From positions 23,544,148 through 23,608,147 of the forward strand of contig NC_082687.1 in the NCBI RefSeq assembly GCF_949987515.2: a stretch of 64,000 nucleotides of DNA, read 5' to 3'. The notes under the pieces were generated by a model. It ran no database searches, was not told the origin of the DNA, and saw nothing but the letters and a program-made list of their open reading frames with translations. The position numbers and the translations under genes were made by a program. Source of the stretch: Delphinus delphis (Eukaryota; Chordata; Mammalia; Artiodactyla; Delphinidae). Numbering within the stretch: the stretch's first letter is position 1; each line of letters starts with the position of its first letter. Below are positions 23,149-38,095 of the stretch, one piece after another.

Positions 23149-23572
23149 ATTTTTTTTTTAACATCTTTATTGGAGTATAATTGCTTTACAATGGTGTGTT
23201 AGTTTCTGCTTTATAACAAAGTGAATCAGTTATACATATACATATATCCCCATATCTCCTCCCTCCCACCCTCCCTATCCCACCCCTCTAGGTGGTCAGA
23301 AAGCACTGAGCTGATCTCCCTGTGCTATGCGGCTGCTTCCCACTCGCTATCTATTTTACATTTGGTAGTGTATATATTTCCATGCCACTCTCTCACTTTG
23401 TCCCAGCTTACCCTTCCCCCCTCCCCGTGACCTCAAGTCCATTCTCTATGTCTGCATCTTTATTCCTGTTCTGTCCCTAGGTTCTTCATAACCATTTTTT
23501 TATTAGATTGCATATATATGTGTTAGCATACGGTATTTATTTTTCTCTTTCTGACTTACTTCACTCTCTAAG
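23149..23572 (-). mobile_element. 5'-truncated LINE-1, minus strand (3' UTR)
   Basis: T run then acatctttattggagtataattg, the C-rich 3' UTR and ctttctgacttacttcactc, ending just before ORF2 text would begin. It resembles the 19.4 kb copy closely. Confidence 0.88.
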
Positions 23573-24092
23573 ATAAGATCAAATGGGGAAATATGTTGAT
23601 ATGAAAATCTTCATGATAATGATAACACATATTATCACTGCATACTTCAGTTTTGATTTGCACACAGGGTCAGGAGAGAGAGCTGATCTCTGCTTCCACA
23701 TTGCTCTGCTGCATTCCTCCACCGTATCTTGAAGAAGGAAGGAGACTCTTAGCTAGTGATACCTTTGTATGGGGTTTTCCTCATAAAAACAAATGTATAT
23801 TGAGGAAGAAGACACCGCTGAATTCTCACGGGTAGTAGCCAGGAATTTCATTCATAGACTTGAGCTCAGTGAGGTGAAGACTCTGGGGAGGTGCTGCATA
23901 CAGAAAGGCTGCCTCTTTGTCAGCATATGAAAAACAGGCTTTCCTGGGGCGAGGGGGTACTAGTCACCCTAGAAATGGGATTTTATTTCCCCATGCAGGA
24001 TACAAATTATAGTGCAGGTCTGGAATCCATTATTCAAAACCCTTGAGGCCAGATGTGTTTCAGGATTTGGAATCTTTCGGATTTTTAAAAAG
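23573..24092. other. Gap without recognised features
   Basis: No repeat hallmark or supported gene. Confidence 0.45.
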
Positions 24093-24109
24093 TTAATATG
24101 GGGCATATA

Positions 24110-24296
24110 CATAGAATGGATAAACAAGGTCCTACTGTATAGCACAGGGAACTATAGTCAATATCCTGTGATAAACTATCATGGAAAAGAATACAAAAAA
24201 GAATGTATATATATGCATAACTGAATCACTTTGCTATACAGCAGAAATTAATACAACATTGTAAATCAACCATACTTCAATAAAATTTTTAAAAAC
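24110..24296 (+). mobile_element. 5'-truncated LINE-1 3' UTR
   Basis: Only the last ~190 bp of an L1: aaggtcctactgtatagcac, gaatcactttgctatacagc and CTTCAATAAAA. It is flanked by a 17-bp target-site duplication with one mismatch, ttaatatggggcatata at 24093-24109 and ttaatagggggcatata at 24297-24313. Confidence 0.93.
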
Positions 24297-24313
24297 TTAA
24301 TAGGGGGCATATA

Positions 24314-25110
24314 GTCTACACCTCAGAGGATGGGACAGCACCCCATAATCAGACAGACTCCATTTTTTCCTTCTGCCCCCATTAAAGTATTGATCATGCC
24401 TCCCCTCGTGCTGCCAAGATGGGTACAACAACTACAAGAATATTATTCTCATACAGGGACAAGCAAGAGCAGGGAGAGAAGGACATGGATTTCTCCTCAT
24501 GTCTCTCTTTCTTATCATGGAGAAAAAGTCTCTCCTAGAAGCCCTGAGGAGACTTGCTCCAGACACTATTGCGCAGAACTGGGTCTGAGATATCATCTAG
24601 TACAAATTCCAGGAAAAATTTACTCCCTGCACTTGGGAGGGTTATATCCTCCCTAAGCACGCTGCTGCCACAGCTGAACAAAAGTCAGGGTTCTTACACT
24701 TACTCGGGGCCTATGGAAGGAATAGCATTGGATAAGGCAACTAATGGCAACTACGACCCACACTGTAATATAAGAGTCAAGGTAGGGTCCTACTTCCTAG
24801 AAAAAAAAAATTGCCTAAATGGCATCGGATTCAATTATTGCCTAAATGGCATCGGATTCAATTATTAACCATGTCTGACCCTAATCTATGCGTGTCCTCT
24901 AAGAAACCCCTGTGGCCACTGAACCTTAAGACTTGTTACTCAAGTATACACAGACTCGTTTTTATTGATATAACCAGTGTTAGTTAGGGTCCTATCTTAG
25001 GACTTGATATTAAGGCATGGTGCTTCACTCAAACAACAATATAAGGGAAGAGGATGAAAGTAGAGGAAACGGGAGTAAGAGAGTGGAGAATAAAGCTACA
25101 GACCAGACCA
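24314..25110. other. Gap holding a 27-bp tandem duplication
   Basis: Except for the tandem duplication listed separately, no element is recognised. Open frames of about 105 codons at 24330-24656 and 24554-24868 have no recognisable motif; the second includes the duplicated unit. Confidence 0.45.
24810..24866 (+). repeat. 27-bp perfect tandem duplication
   Basis: Two identical copies of a unit beginning attgcctaaatggcatcgga at 24810 and 24837, plus three bases of a third. Being a multiple of three, it repeats nine residues in any frame across it. Confidence 0.97.
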
Positions 25111-25114
25111 GGGC

Positions 25115-25325
25115 ATCAGCAAACTATGGCTCTTGGGTCAAATCCAGCCTGTTGCCTACTTTTACAGATAAAGATTTATTGGTACACATTCATACCCATT
25201 GGTTTACGCATTGTCTATCTGCTACAATAGTAGAGTTGAGTGACTGCAACAGAGACCACACAGCCTGCAATGCCTAAATATTTGCTATGTAGTCTTTCAC
25301 AGAAAAAGTTTGCTAATCCCTGAGC
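25115..25325 (+). mobile_element. hAT-type DNA transposon fossil (MER58-like)
   Basis: Nearly full-length copy: catcagcaaactatggctct, ataaagatttattggtacac, tttacgcattgtctat, agagttgagtgactgcaaca, and a right end agaaaaagtttgctaatccc. Same family as 8.8 kb. Confidence 0.7.
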
Positions 25326-26337
25326 TGGACCAATTCCCAAAGCCAGGGGATAAGAGAACAAATATAAGAAGATGATGCTCTCCATTCTCAGACCAAGGAA
25401 GAGTCCTGGAGAAACTGACAGGGATCCCAATAGATGGGGTAGCATGGCAACAGGGAATCTAGGTTAAGTGTCCTAAAGTCTAGTCACAAGGCATCTGGGA
25501 ACTCACATGGCTGTGGTCATTAGGAAGAAGGGAACAGCCAGGGAAAAGCTGGATCCCAGAGCTCACTGGCAGGACTAAAGGATTAAACAGATGACTTGGA
25601 TAGGAACTCACAATGAAAGCCAAAGTAGATGCATGGGGCTTCCAAATGGGTGTATGAACAAGGGAGGAGTGGGGAAGCGTGTGCGTGCATGGTTGTGTGT
25701 GTGTGTGCGTGCGCGTGCATGTGTGTGTGAAAATAAATTCAAAAGTCTGAAGGCAACAACTCCGTAATTAGGGTGAGAGTCCCACAGATGAGCAACTGCA
25801 AACCAGGAAAATTAGGTCAGCACAGGTTTGTAGCACAGAGTCAGAGCTTGGGTATTCTAATTGCGATAAACCTGCCAGAGAGCTGAATAGTAATCCTTCA
25901 CTGGTTAGAGGGGAACCTGGGACTGTTAAATGATTCCTGCCTCAAGTCAGAACTGTTCTGGGAAGTATCTGGAACTGAGCCCCATGGGGAGAGATCAGTA
26001 GCTCAGCTGAGAGTCACTGGGAGCAGCAGAGGCAGGGAGACTGGGCAGATGAATAAACCTAACTACTTCCACTGGGGGCAATTACCTGGTACTGTTGATC
26101 TAGAATCACCACCCTCTACCTTAGATAGCATTAAAGAAAAACCAATTATTTTTCAACTCTCTTTTTTTCAAGATTCCCTTCTATTTGTGTAAGTACAGAT
26201 CCATCAGCTACATCTTTCTTCCCCAGTCTGTACTTTAATGATGTTGTTGTACCATCATGCAAGACTATATTTTAGGTTAATATTTCCTGGTGGCAGCTGG
26301 AAAGGCGCCTTAGCATCAATATTAAAAAATACCTGGG
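25326..26337. other. Gap without recognised features, with a (TG)n-like patch
   Basis: A GT-rich imperfect microsatellite sits at 25685-25730. Otherwise no repeat hallmark or gene is seen. Confidence 0.45.
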
Positions 26338-27248
26338 GATTGCTGGGGAAGACGGCGGAAGAGTAAGACGCGGAGATCACCTTCCTCCCCACAGATACAC
26401 CAGAAATACATCTACACGTGGAACAACTCCTACAGAACACCTACTGAACGCTGGCAGAAGACCTCAGACCTCCCAAAAGGCAAGAACCCCCCTCCCCACG
26501 TACCTGGGTAAGGCAAAAGAAAAAAGAATAAACAGAGACAAAAGGATAGGGACGGGACCTGCACCAGTGGGAGGGAGCTGTGAAGGAGGAAAGGTCTCCA
26601 CACACTAGGAAGCTCCTTCGCGAGCGGAGACTGCGGGTGGCGGAGGGGAAAAGCTTCGGCGCCGCGGAGGAGAGCACAGCAACAGGGGTGCGGAGGGCAA
26701 AGCAGAGAGATTCCCGCACAAAGGATCAGGGCCGACCAGTACTCACCAGCTCGAGAGGCTTGTCTGCTCACCCGCCGGGGCGGGCGGGGCTGGGAGCTGA
26801 GGCTCGGGCTTCGGTCGGAGCGCCGGGAGAGGACTGGGGTTGGCGGCCTGAACACAGCCTGCAGGGGGTTAGTGCGCCGCGGCTAGCCGGGAGGGAGTCC
26901 GGGGAAAAGTCTGGAGCTGCCGAAGAGGCAAGAGACTTTTTCTTTCCCTCCTGGTACGCGAGGAGAGGGGATTAAGAGCGCTGCTTGAAGGAGCTCCAGA
27001 GACGGGCGCGAGCCGCGGCTAAAAGCGCGGACTCCGGAGACGGTCATGAGACGCTAAAGACGCTGCTGCCGCCACCAAGAAGCCTGTGTGCGAGCACAGG
27101 TCACTATCCACAGCCCCCTTCCGGGGAGCCTGTGCAGCCCGCCACTGCCAGGGTCCCGGGATCCAAGGACAACTCCCCCGGGAGAACGCACGGCGCGCCT
27201 CAGGCCCGTGCAACGTCACGGCAGCCTCTGCCGCCGCAGGCCCGCCCC

Positions 27249-27356
27249 GCACTCCGTGCCCCTTCCTCCCCGCCCCGACCCCCCCACCACGCACTCCGTG
27301 CCCCTTCCTCCCCGCCCCGACCCCCCCCAACGCACTCCGTGCCCCTCCCCCCCCCC
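27249..27356 (+). repeat. GC-rich minisatellite in L1 5' UTR (about 2.5 units)
   Basis: Units beginning gcactccgtgccccttcctc recur near 27249, 27291 and 27331, separated by C runs. The first two are nearly identical over 35 bases. Tandem units in the 5' UTR are a known feature of some mammalian L1 lineages. Confidence 0.85.
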
Positions 27357-27882
27357 GCCCCCGGCCTGAGTGAGCCAGAGCCCCCGAATCAGCTGCTCTT
27401 TTAACCCTGTCCTGTCTGAGCGAAGAACAGACGCCCTCCGGCCGACATACACGCACAGGCGGGGCCAAATCCAAAGCTGAGCCCCTGGGAGCTGTGAGAA
27501 CAAAGAAGAGAAAGGGAAATCTCTCCCAGCAGCCTCAGAAGCAGTGGATTAAAGCTCCACAATCAACTTGATGTACCCTGCATCTGTGGAATACATGAAT
27601 ATACAACCAATCATCACAAATTGAGGAGGTGGACTCTGAGAGGAAGATTGATGATTTTTTCCCCATTTCCTCTTTTTGTGAGTGTGTATGTGTATGCTTC
27701 TGTGTGAGATTTTGTCTGTATAGCTCTGCTTCCACCATTTGTCCTAGGGTTCTATCCGTCCGTTTTTCTTTTTTTTAAATTTTTTTCTTTTTCTCTCTTA
27801 AAAATTATTTTTTATTTTAATAACTTTATTATATTTTATCTTACTTTATTTTATTTCACTTTATCATCTTTCTTTCTTTTTT

Positions 27883-27970
27883 CCTTCCCTCCTTCCTTCC
27901 TTCCTCCCTCCCTCCCTCCCTCCCTCCTTCCTTTCTTTCTTTCTACTTCTACTAATTCTTTCTTTCTACT
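27883..27970 (+). repeat. (TTCC/TCCC/TTTC)n polypyrimidine tract
   Basis: A run of ccttccttccttcctccctc and following tcccTCCC and ctttctttct units lies within the L1 5' UTR. Confidence 0.9.
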
Positions 27971-28490
27971 TTATCTCCCTTTTATTCTGAGCCGTGTGGA
28001 TGAAAGGCTCTTGGTGCTGCAGTCAGGAGTCAGTGCTGTGCCTCTGAGGTGGGAGAGCCAACTTCAGGACACTGGTCCACAAGAGACCTCCCAGCTCCAC
28101 ATAATATCAAATGGCGAAAATCTCCCAGAGATCTCCATCTCAACACCAGCACCCAGCTTCACTCAACGACCAGCAAGCTACAGTGCTGGACACCCTACGC
28201 CAAACAACTAGCAAGACAGGAACACAACCCCACCCATTAGCACAAAGGCTGCCTAAAATCATAATAAGTCCACAGACACCCCCAAAACACACCACCAGAC
28301 GTGGACCTGCCCAGCAGAAAGACAAGATCCAGCCTCATCCACCAGAACACAGGCACTAGTCCCCTCCACCAGGAAGCCTACACAACCCACTGAACCAACC
28401 TTAGCCACTGGGGACAGACACCAAAAACAACAGGAACTACGAACCTGCAGCCTGCAAAAAGGAGACCCCAAACACAGTAAGATAAGCAAA

Positions 28491-29384
28491 ATGAGAAGAC
28501 AGAAAAACACACCGCAGATGAAGGAGCAAGATAAAAACCCACCAGGCCTAACAAATGAAGAGGAAATAGGCAGTATATCTGAAAAAGAATTCAGAATAAT
28601 GACAGTAAAGATGATCCAGAATCTTGGAAATAGAATAGACAAAATGCAAGAAACATTTAACAAGGACCTAGAAGAACTAAAGATGAAACAAACAATGATG
28701 AACAACACAATAAATGACATTAAAAATACTCCAGATGGGATCAATAGCAGAATAACTGAGGCAGAAGAACAGGTAAGTGACCTGGAAGATAAAATAGTGG
28801 AAATAACAACTGCAGAGCAGAATAAAGAAAAAAGAATGAAAAGAACTGAGGACAGTCTCAGAGACCTCTGGGACAACATTAAACGCACCAACATTCGAAT
28901 TATAGGGGTTCCAGAAGAAGAAGAGAAAAAGAAAGGGACTGAGAAAATATTTGAAGAGATTATTGTTGAAAACTTCCCCAATATGGGAAAGGAAATAGTT
29001 AATCAAGTCCAGGAAGCACAGAGAGTCCCATACAGGATAAATCCAAGGAGAAATACGCCAAGACACATATTAATCAAACTGTCAAAAATTAAATACAAAG
29101 AAAACATATTATAAGCAGCAAGGGAAAAACAACAAATAACACACAAGGGAATCCCCATAAGGTTAACAGCTGATCTTTCAGCAGAAACTCTGCAAGCCAG
29201 AAGGGACTGGCAGGACATATTTAAAGTGATGAAGGAGAAAAACTTGCAACCAAGATTACTCTACCCAGCAAGGATCTCATTCAGATTTGATGGAGAAATT
29301 GAAACGTTTACAGACAAGCAAAAGCTGAGAGAGTTCAGCACCACCAAACCAGCTTTACAACAACTGCTAAAGGAACTTCTCTAG
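28491..29384 (+). pseudogene. L1 ORF1 (RNA-binding chaperone) with one premature stop
   Basis: ORF1p is a trimeric nucleic-acid-binding chaperone that coats L1 RNA. From ATG 28491 the frame opens for 207 codons, hits TAA at 29112-29114, and then continues open to TAG at 29382-29384, giving 297 codons in all, in the usual size range. Visible in order: a basic N-terminus, a heptad-rich coiled-coil zone (about residues 30-115, for example ITEAEEQVSDLEDKIVEI), the RRM-like part with IRIIGVPEEEE, and the C-terminal domain with IPIRLTADLSAETLQARRDW after the stop. One substitution therefore separates the RRM from the C-terminal domain. The upstream A-rich leader has no competing long frame. Confidence 0.93.
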
Positions 29385-29442
29385 GCAAGAAACACAAAAG
29401 AAGGAAAAGACCTACAATAACGAACCCAAAACAATTAAGCAA

Positions 29443-33261
<3,819 letters not shown>

Positions 33262-33651
33262 GGGGAAAAAAATGTCATGAAGAACCAAGGGGTAAGACAG
33301 GAATAAAGACACAGACCTACTGGAGAACGGACTTGAGGATATGGGGAGGGGGAAGGGTGAGCTGTGATAAAGCGTGAGAGAGGCATGGACATATATATAT
33401 ACACTACCAAACGTAAGGTAGATAGCTAGTGTGAAGCAGCCGCATAGCACAGGGAGATCAGCTCGGTGCTTTGTGACCGCCTGGAGGGGTGGGATAGGGA
33501 GGGTGGGAGGGAGGAAGATGCAAGAGGGAAGAGATATGGGAACATATGTATATGTATAACTGATTCACTTTGTTATAAAGCAGAAACTAACACACCATTG
33601 TAAAGCAATTATACCCCAATAAAGATGTAAAAAAAAAAAAAAAAAAAAAAA
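33262..33651 (+). other. L1 3' UTR and poly(A) tail
   Basis: Runs from the end of ORF2 through a G-rich gggaggggga tract, gagatcagctcggtgctttg and gtataactgattcactttg to the signal CCCCAATAAAG and an A30 tail. The long pure tail argues for a moderately recent insertion. Confidence 0.9.
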
Positions 33652-33960
33652 CCTTGGAAACTGCATTGTGAGATGGGCTTCCTGCAGACAGAGAATCCAC
33701 CCCACGGTGTGAGGACTCTTAAGGCTCCATCAGAGAGGGTGTCCCCTTCTGGGAGTCCCCTTGACTCTACCTGTTCTTCTGCAGCCCAGTAGATCTCATA
33801 GGAAAGCTTCCCTAACCCTTGGAGATTCCTGAACTCCCAGAGTTATAGCTTGTGTGAGTCCGGGGCTTCCGAACGTTTTCCCAAGAATTCCTGGCCTTTT
33901 AACCTTCTGGTTCCTTCTATCTTCGCTCCTACATCTGTTTCTCTAATCTGAGTTTCATCC
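33652..33960. other. Gap without recognised features
   Basis: Right flank of the L1, unique-looking sequence with no supported gene. Confidence 0.45.
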
Positions 33961-34396
33961 TGTTATGGGCTGAAGTATGTCTCCCAAGAAAACATGTTAA
34001 AGTTCTCACCCTCAGTACCTCAGAATATGACCTTATTTGGTTGGAGGGTCTTTGCAGACGCAGTCAAGTTAAGATGAAATCATAAAGGTGGGCATTAATC
34101 CAATATGACTGGTGTCCTTCTAAAAAGGGGAAATTTGGTTACAGGAGCAGACCCTCACAGAGGGCTAATGAAGTGAAGAGATACAAGGAGAAGGTGTTCA
34201 TGTATGAGACAAGGAATACCTAAGGCTACCAGAAGCTAGGAGACAGCTTTCCCCAGCACCTTCAGAAGGAGAATAGCCCTGCTGACACGTTAATCTCAGA
34301 CTCCTGGCCTCTGTAACTGTGAGACAATGCGATTCTGCTGTTTTAAGCTATGTAGTTTGTGGTACTATTTTACAGAAGCCCTAAGAAACTCATCCA
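33961..34396 (+). mobile_element. MaLR-type solo LTR (MLT1-like)
   Basis: Starts tgttatgggctgaagtatgt, continues with ctcagaatatgaccttattt, gtcaagttaagatgaaatca and ccaatatgactggtgtcctt, and ends with aactgtgagacaatgcgatt, tgttttaagctatgtagttt and aagccctaagaaactcat. This is a single LTR of an ancient non-coding endogenous retrovirus-like (MaLR) family. No internal region is attached. The subfamily was not determined. Confidence 0.8.
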
Positions 34397-35108
34397 TATG
34401 CTCTACAGGCCTGCGATCAGAGCTCTGCCCTTGCCTTGAAGTACCAGCAAATCTGCTCAGGCTGGACCTCTCCTGGGTTTACCACTTAGGTTCCCCAGAG
34501 CAGTGGCTGCACAGCCTCCACACTGCAGCCTGTGCGTCACACTCTACCTTCAGAGATACCTCACACTACAAGAAGCTACCTCAGAAGTGTAGGCTGGGCC
34601 CCTGACCGGGCCCATCTGTCATCTCCAAAGCTCTTGGAGTTCTAGGAAAGAACACCTCTCCCTTTCGTTTCACTATCATGAAGTTTAATGCTAGGGTTTA
34701 GGTTGCTGCTTAGATTTGCACCTACAGGCCTTTGTCACTATCAACACAACGGAGCAACAAGAAGATCTAGGTGTTACAGTGAAGAGGTGGAAAGAGAAGA
34801 GAGTTTGGGGCCTTTCCTTTAACTCAGCCTTGGCTTGACCAGATGGAGGGGCTGGTCCTCAGCAATAAACTCTCAGTGTGGTCAGGAGGGCATAACCTTG
34901 AAACGGAATGGCTAATCCAAGGGGCCTGCTTAATCTGTATGAAATATAATTGTCAAACATGCTGAAACACTCAGGTCATCTCTAAAGAAAAGTTCTCTTT
35001 TTTTCCTCTTCTAAATAAAATGCGTTGAGATAGGGAGAACCATGTTATGATCTAGGTCAGTGACAAACATCAAACCAGGATCATTGCAGGTAGCACACCC
35101 TGGTTATA
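34397..35108. other. Gap without recognised features
   Basis: No repeat hallmark or supported coding frame on either strand; the 92-codon frame at 34327-34605 starts inside the LTR and shows no motif. Confidence 0.45.
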
Positions 35109-35312
35109 GAGATCAAAAGCATGAGCTCTAGGGGCAGACAGAACTGGGTGTGAATTACATTTCTACCTCTTCTTGGCTCTATAACCTTGGGCAAGTTCCA
35201 CAGTCTCGGTTTCTTCATCTGTAAAATGAAAATAATAATAACGATCACAGGATTATTATAAGAATTACGTGAGCTAATCGTGCCAAGGGTTTAGCACAGT
35301 GCCCGCCTAATC
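35109..35312 (-). repeat. MIR SINE, minus strand
   Basis: Reverse MIR order: aagcatgagctctaggggca, ataaccttgggcaagttcca, tttcttcatctgtaaaatga, then ataataataacgatcacagg and a gtttagcacagtgccc end. Confidence 0.9.
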
Positions 35313-35464
35313 CTTCCAGAGGTTGTCTATTCCACATTTTAAAAGGCCACCTCTCTAAGCTAAGTGGATGGGGGTTAGTGGGAGGCCCCTAGCTGTTATT
35401 GGGTATTGTGTGTGGTTGTTGATAACAGGAACTTGAAATAATGGTTTAAATGAAGTAGAAAATA

Positions 35465-35468
<4 letters not shown>

Positions 35469-35495
<27 letters not shown>

Positions 35496-35565
35496 CATCT
35501 CCCTCTCTCTCCTCTCTTTCTCTCCCTTCCCCTCCCCCTCTCGCTCTGGTCTCTCTCTCAGAGAA
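35469..35565 (+). repeat. (CT)n polypyrimidine tract
   Basis: About 24 bases of pure (CT) followed by C/T-rich imperfect repeats. Mirror-like polypyrimidine of this sort can adopt triplex structure, though nothing shows that it does here. Confidence 0.92.
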
Positions 35566-36185
35566 ACAGTGGGCAGCCCAGGGCAAGTATGGTGACTCAC
35601 AGTCACCAGGGACTCGTCATCCTTATCTCTCTCCTCTTTGCTCAGGCCTCCTTATCATGTTGTTCCTTCCTCAAGTTCACTTCATAAGATAAGACAGAAC
35701 CCAACCATTACATCTGCATCACAGACAGCTGTCTGTCTCCTTGAAGGAAACTTTTCAGAGTCCCAACTTCTGTTCACACTTCATTAACCAGACCATAGTC
35801 ACACGGTCACACCCAGGTGCAGAGTGGGCTGCGAAAGGTAGGTTTTTAGGTAGGTTTTTAGCGGGGGGCACTTTGCTTTTCCAAATAAAATCAGAATTTT
35901 CTTACTGAGGAGGAAGAGGAGAATGGATTTTGATAAGCAGCTCTGGTCTCTGGAAAAAGAGCCTTTGTTCTTCTCTAATTTAATCTTCTCACAGGCTTGG
36001 AGCAGGAAAGGACCTGTGGCTCCGAGGTCCAGAGAGAAAGAATGGTCACCCAGAGAGGCCAAGAGAGTGCTGAATCTAGGAGATTAGCCAGGATCTCCTT
36101 GATCTAACAACAAGGTTATTTCTAGAGACAGAAGAGGAAAAGCTCCAGGAAGAAATGAAGGCCCTGACTTCATAGGGATTCTCAA
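35566..36185. other. Gap without recognised features
   Basis: Apart from the small direct repeat taggtttttag at 35838-35860 there is no recognised feature. Confidence 0.45.
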
Positions 36186-36187
36186 CA

Positions 36188-36523
36188 TTTTATTTTTTAA
36201 TTTATTTTTTTCTTTCTTTCTTTTTTTTTTTTTTTTTTTTTGGCTGCAGCGTCAGGTCTTAGCTGCGGCATGCAGCCTTCTCTCTAGTTGTGGCATGCAG
36301 GTTTTTCTCTCTCTACTTGTTGCGCTCGGGCTCCAGAGAGCGTGGGCTCTGTAGTTTGCGGCACGCAGGCTCTCTGGTTGAGACACGAGAGCTCAGCAGT
36401 TGTGGCGCAGGGGCTTAGTTGCTCCATGGCATGTGGGATCTTAGTTCCCCTACCAGGGATCAAACCCACGTCCCTCGCATTGGAAGGTGGATTCTTTACC
36501 ACTGGACCACCAGGGAAGTCCCT
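36188..36523 (-). mobile_element. CHR-type SINE, long diverged form, minus strand
   Basis: A long T/C run at 36188-36240, then tggctgcagcgtcaggtctt, B-box reverse GGGATCAAACCC, and an end at ccaccagggaagtccc. Diverged from the younger copies. A poly-T tract has grown at its tail. Confidence 0.88.
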
Positions 36524-36724
36524 CTCATCAGTTTAGAGAACAGAACTTGAACAAGTCTCCATATCACTGCCCACTATGGTCTGGTGCTTTTTTAATGCCT
36601 GAAAGGCAAATGATGTAAAAATAAATCCTGGACACAGAAAGCTGAGTCTGAGAACTGAGTCTACTGCTCCCTCAGTGTGGGGCTTTGAACAAGTTACTCT
36701 CCTTCTGGAGACAGAGGCAGGAAA

Positions 36725-36880
36725 AGGAGTAACATTTATGGAGTGCCTGTTTTAAAGAAGCTTAATATACTTCATACCATTTTATCCTAACAATGGTGAG
36801 GCAGATACACTTAATTCAGGGTATAGATGATTAAACTAAGGATCAGAGAAGGTCTAAAATCCATAAGGTAGTCTAGTCCC
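36725..36880 (+). repeat. MIR SINE
   Basis: aacatttatggagtgcctgt, ccattttatcctaacaatgg and gatgattaaactaaggatca in MIR order. Confidence 0.8.
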
Positions 36881-36944
36881 TTAGGGAGACCTCTGGCCGA
36901 AAACCCTTGATAATGCTACACTCCAACCATATGGAAATCTTTCC

Positions 36945-37268
36945 AGTTCTTCAAATGTTCTACCCCATCTTTCCTCCCCACCTTTGCGTACACCATTCCC
37001 CCTGCTCGGCACACTCTTCCACCTCTTCATCTGGTGAACCCCAACTCACCCTTCAAGTCTCAGCTGAAAATTCCTTTTGCTCAACAAAGCCATTGCCCAA
37101 ACCAGAAACAAGGTTCTGTTTCCTGTCTATATTTCTTCTTCCCTTGTACTTCCCCCGTCAGAGCGCTCATCACTGGGAATGTCTTATTTAATGACTACCT
37201 CCCTCACTGGAACAAGACCCACTTCTGTTTACTACTGTGGTCCTCACCTCCAACAAAAAGCCCAGTGT
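36945..37268 (+). mobile_element. L2 LINE 3' fragment, part 1
   Basis: L2-like sense text: cattccccctgctcggcaca, ccttcaagtctcagctgaaa, and gaatgtcttatttaatgact. A SINE at 37269 interrupts it, and the closing tgcccagcgtatcccaggca zone follows at 37634. Confidence 0.7.
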
Positions 37269-37632
37269 GGGCTTCCCTGGTGATGCAGTGGTTAAGAATC
37301 TGCCTGCCAATGCAGGGGACACGGGTTCGAGGCCTGCTCGGGGAAGATCCCACATGCCGCGGAGCAACTAAGCCTGTGCACCACAACTACTGAGCCTGCG
37401 CTCTAGAGCCCGCGAGCCACAACTACTGAGCCCACGTGCCACAACTACTGAAGCCTGCACGCCTAGAGCCCATGCTCTGCAACAAGAGAAGCCGCCCAAT
37501 GAGAAGCCCACGCACCGCAATGAAGAGTGGCCCCCGCTTGCCGCAACTAGAGAAAAGCCCGCACACAGCAACAAAGACCCAAGGCAGCCAAAAATAAAAA
37601 TAAATAAATAAATATATTTATTTTTTAAAAAA
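37269..37632 (+). mobile_element. CHR-type SINE, long form, inserted in L2
   Basis: Starts gggcttccctggtgatgcag, B box GGTTCGAGGCC, CCACAACTACTGA blocks and an AAATAAATAAATAAATAT tail. A weak target duplication (agcccagtgt at 37259-37268 and tgcccagcgt at 37634-37643) supports insertion within one L2 copy. Confidence 0.9.
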
Positions 37633-37789
37633 ATGCCCAGCGTATCCCAGGCACTTAGGAAACATGTGCAAGAATTCACGAGTTGTTTAATTTAATCTGA
37701 CGGTAGAAATACATATTTATTTACATTAACTGAACCCATTTTAGAAAATACTGTTCCACATATTAAAACTGTTCTCCTTACCTGGGATT

Positions 37790-38095
37790 CAAGGGTCTTC
37801 AGAATCTTTCCAGCCTTCCTTATCAGTGGTCTCTGTTCTCACCTTCCTATGTCGGGGCCTTGAGGATAATTATTCTCTCCATCTGGAATGTAAGATTCTG
37901 GTCTCTTATCTGCCCTGAAACATAACCACCCAGCAAAGCACAGCTTAGATTCAACCTCCTCCATGGAGCCTACTCTGCCTCTGCAATTAACACTAATTTC
38001 TCCCTTCCTTGAATACTTCTTAGAGCACTAAAATCCTGTCCTGGTCATTCTGCCTCTGGTGTTCATGGCCTTCTTGTTGTACAGTTGTATTTTTC
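37790..38095 (+). mobile_element. L2 LINE fragment
   Basis: Diverged L2-like text with tctccatctggaatgtaaga, ttcaacctcctccatggagc and acttcttagagcactaaaat. Assigned by pattern only. Confidence 0.5.

Larger units (their letters stand above)
26338..28490 (+). promoter_or_regulatory. L1 5' UTR / internal promoter region
   Basis: CpG-bearing and GC-rich from 26346 to about 27480, consistent with an internal promoter, then a T/C-rich tract, then the A-rich leader before ORF1. The region contains a short GC-rich tandem repeat at 27249-27356 and a (TTCC)n tract. Open frames up to 151 codons on either strand lie in this UTR and have low-complexity proline/arginine/glycine composition; none resembles a known L1-associated protein. 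Confidence 0.8.

Noticed and set aside
26430..27503. Possible extra ORFs (up to 151 codons) in the L1 5' UTR
   Set aside because: No resemblance to a known L1-associated protein, poor initiation context and low-complexity composition; best explained by GC-rich UTR.
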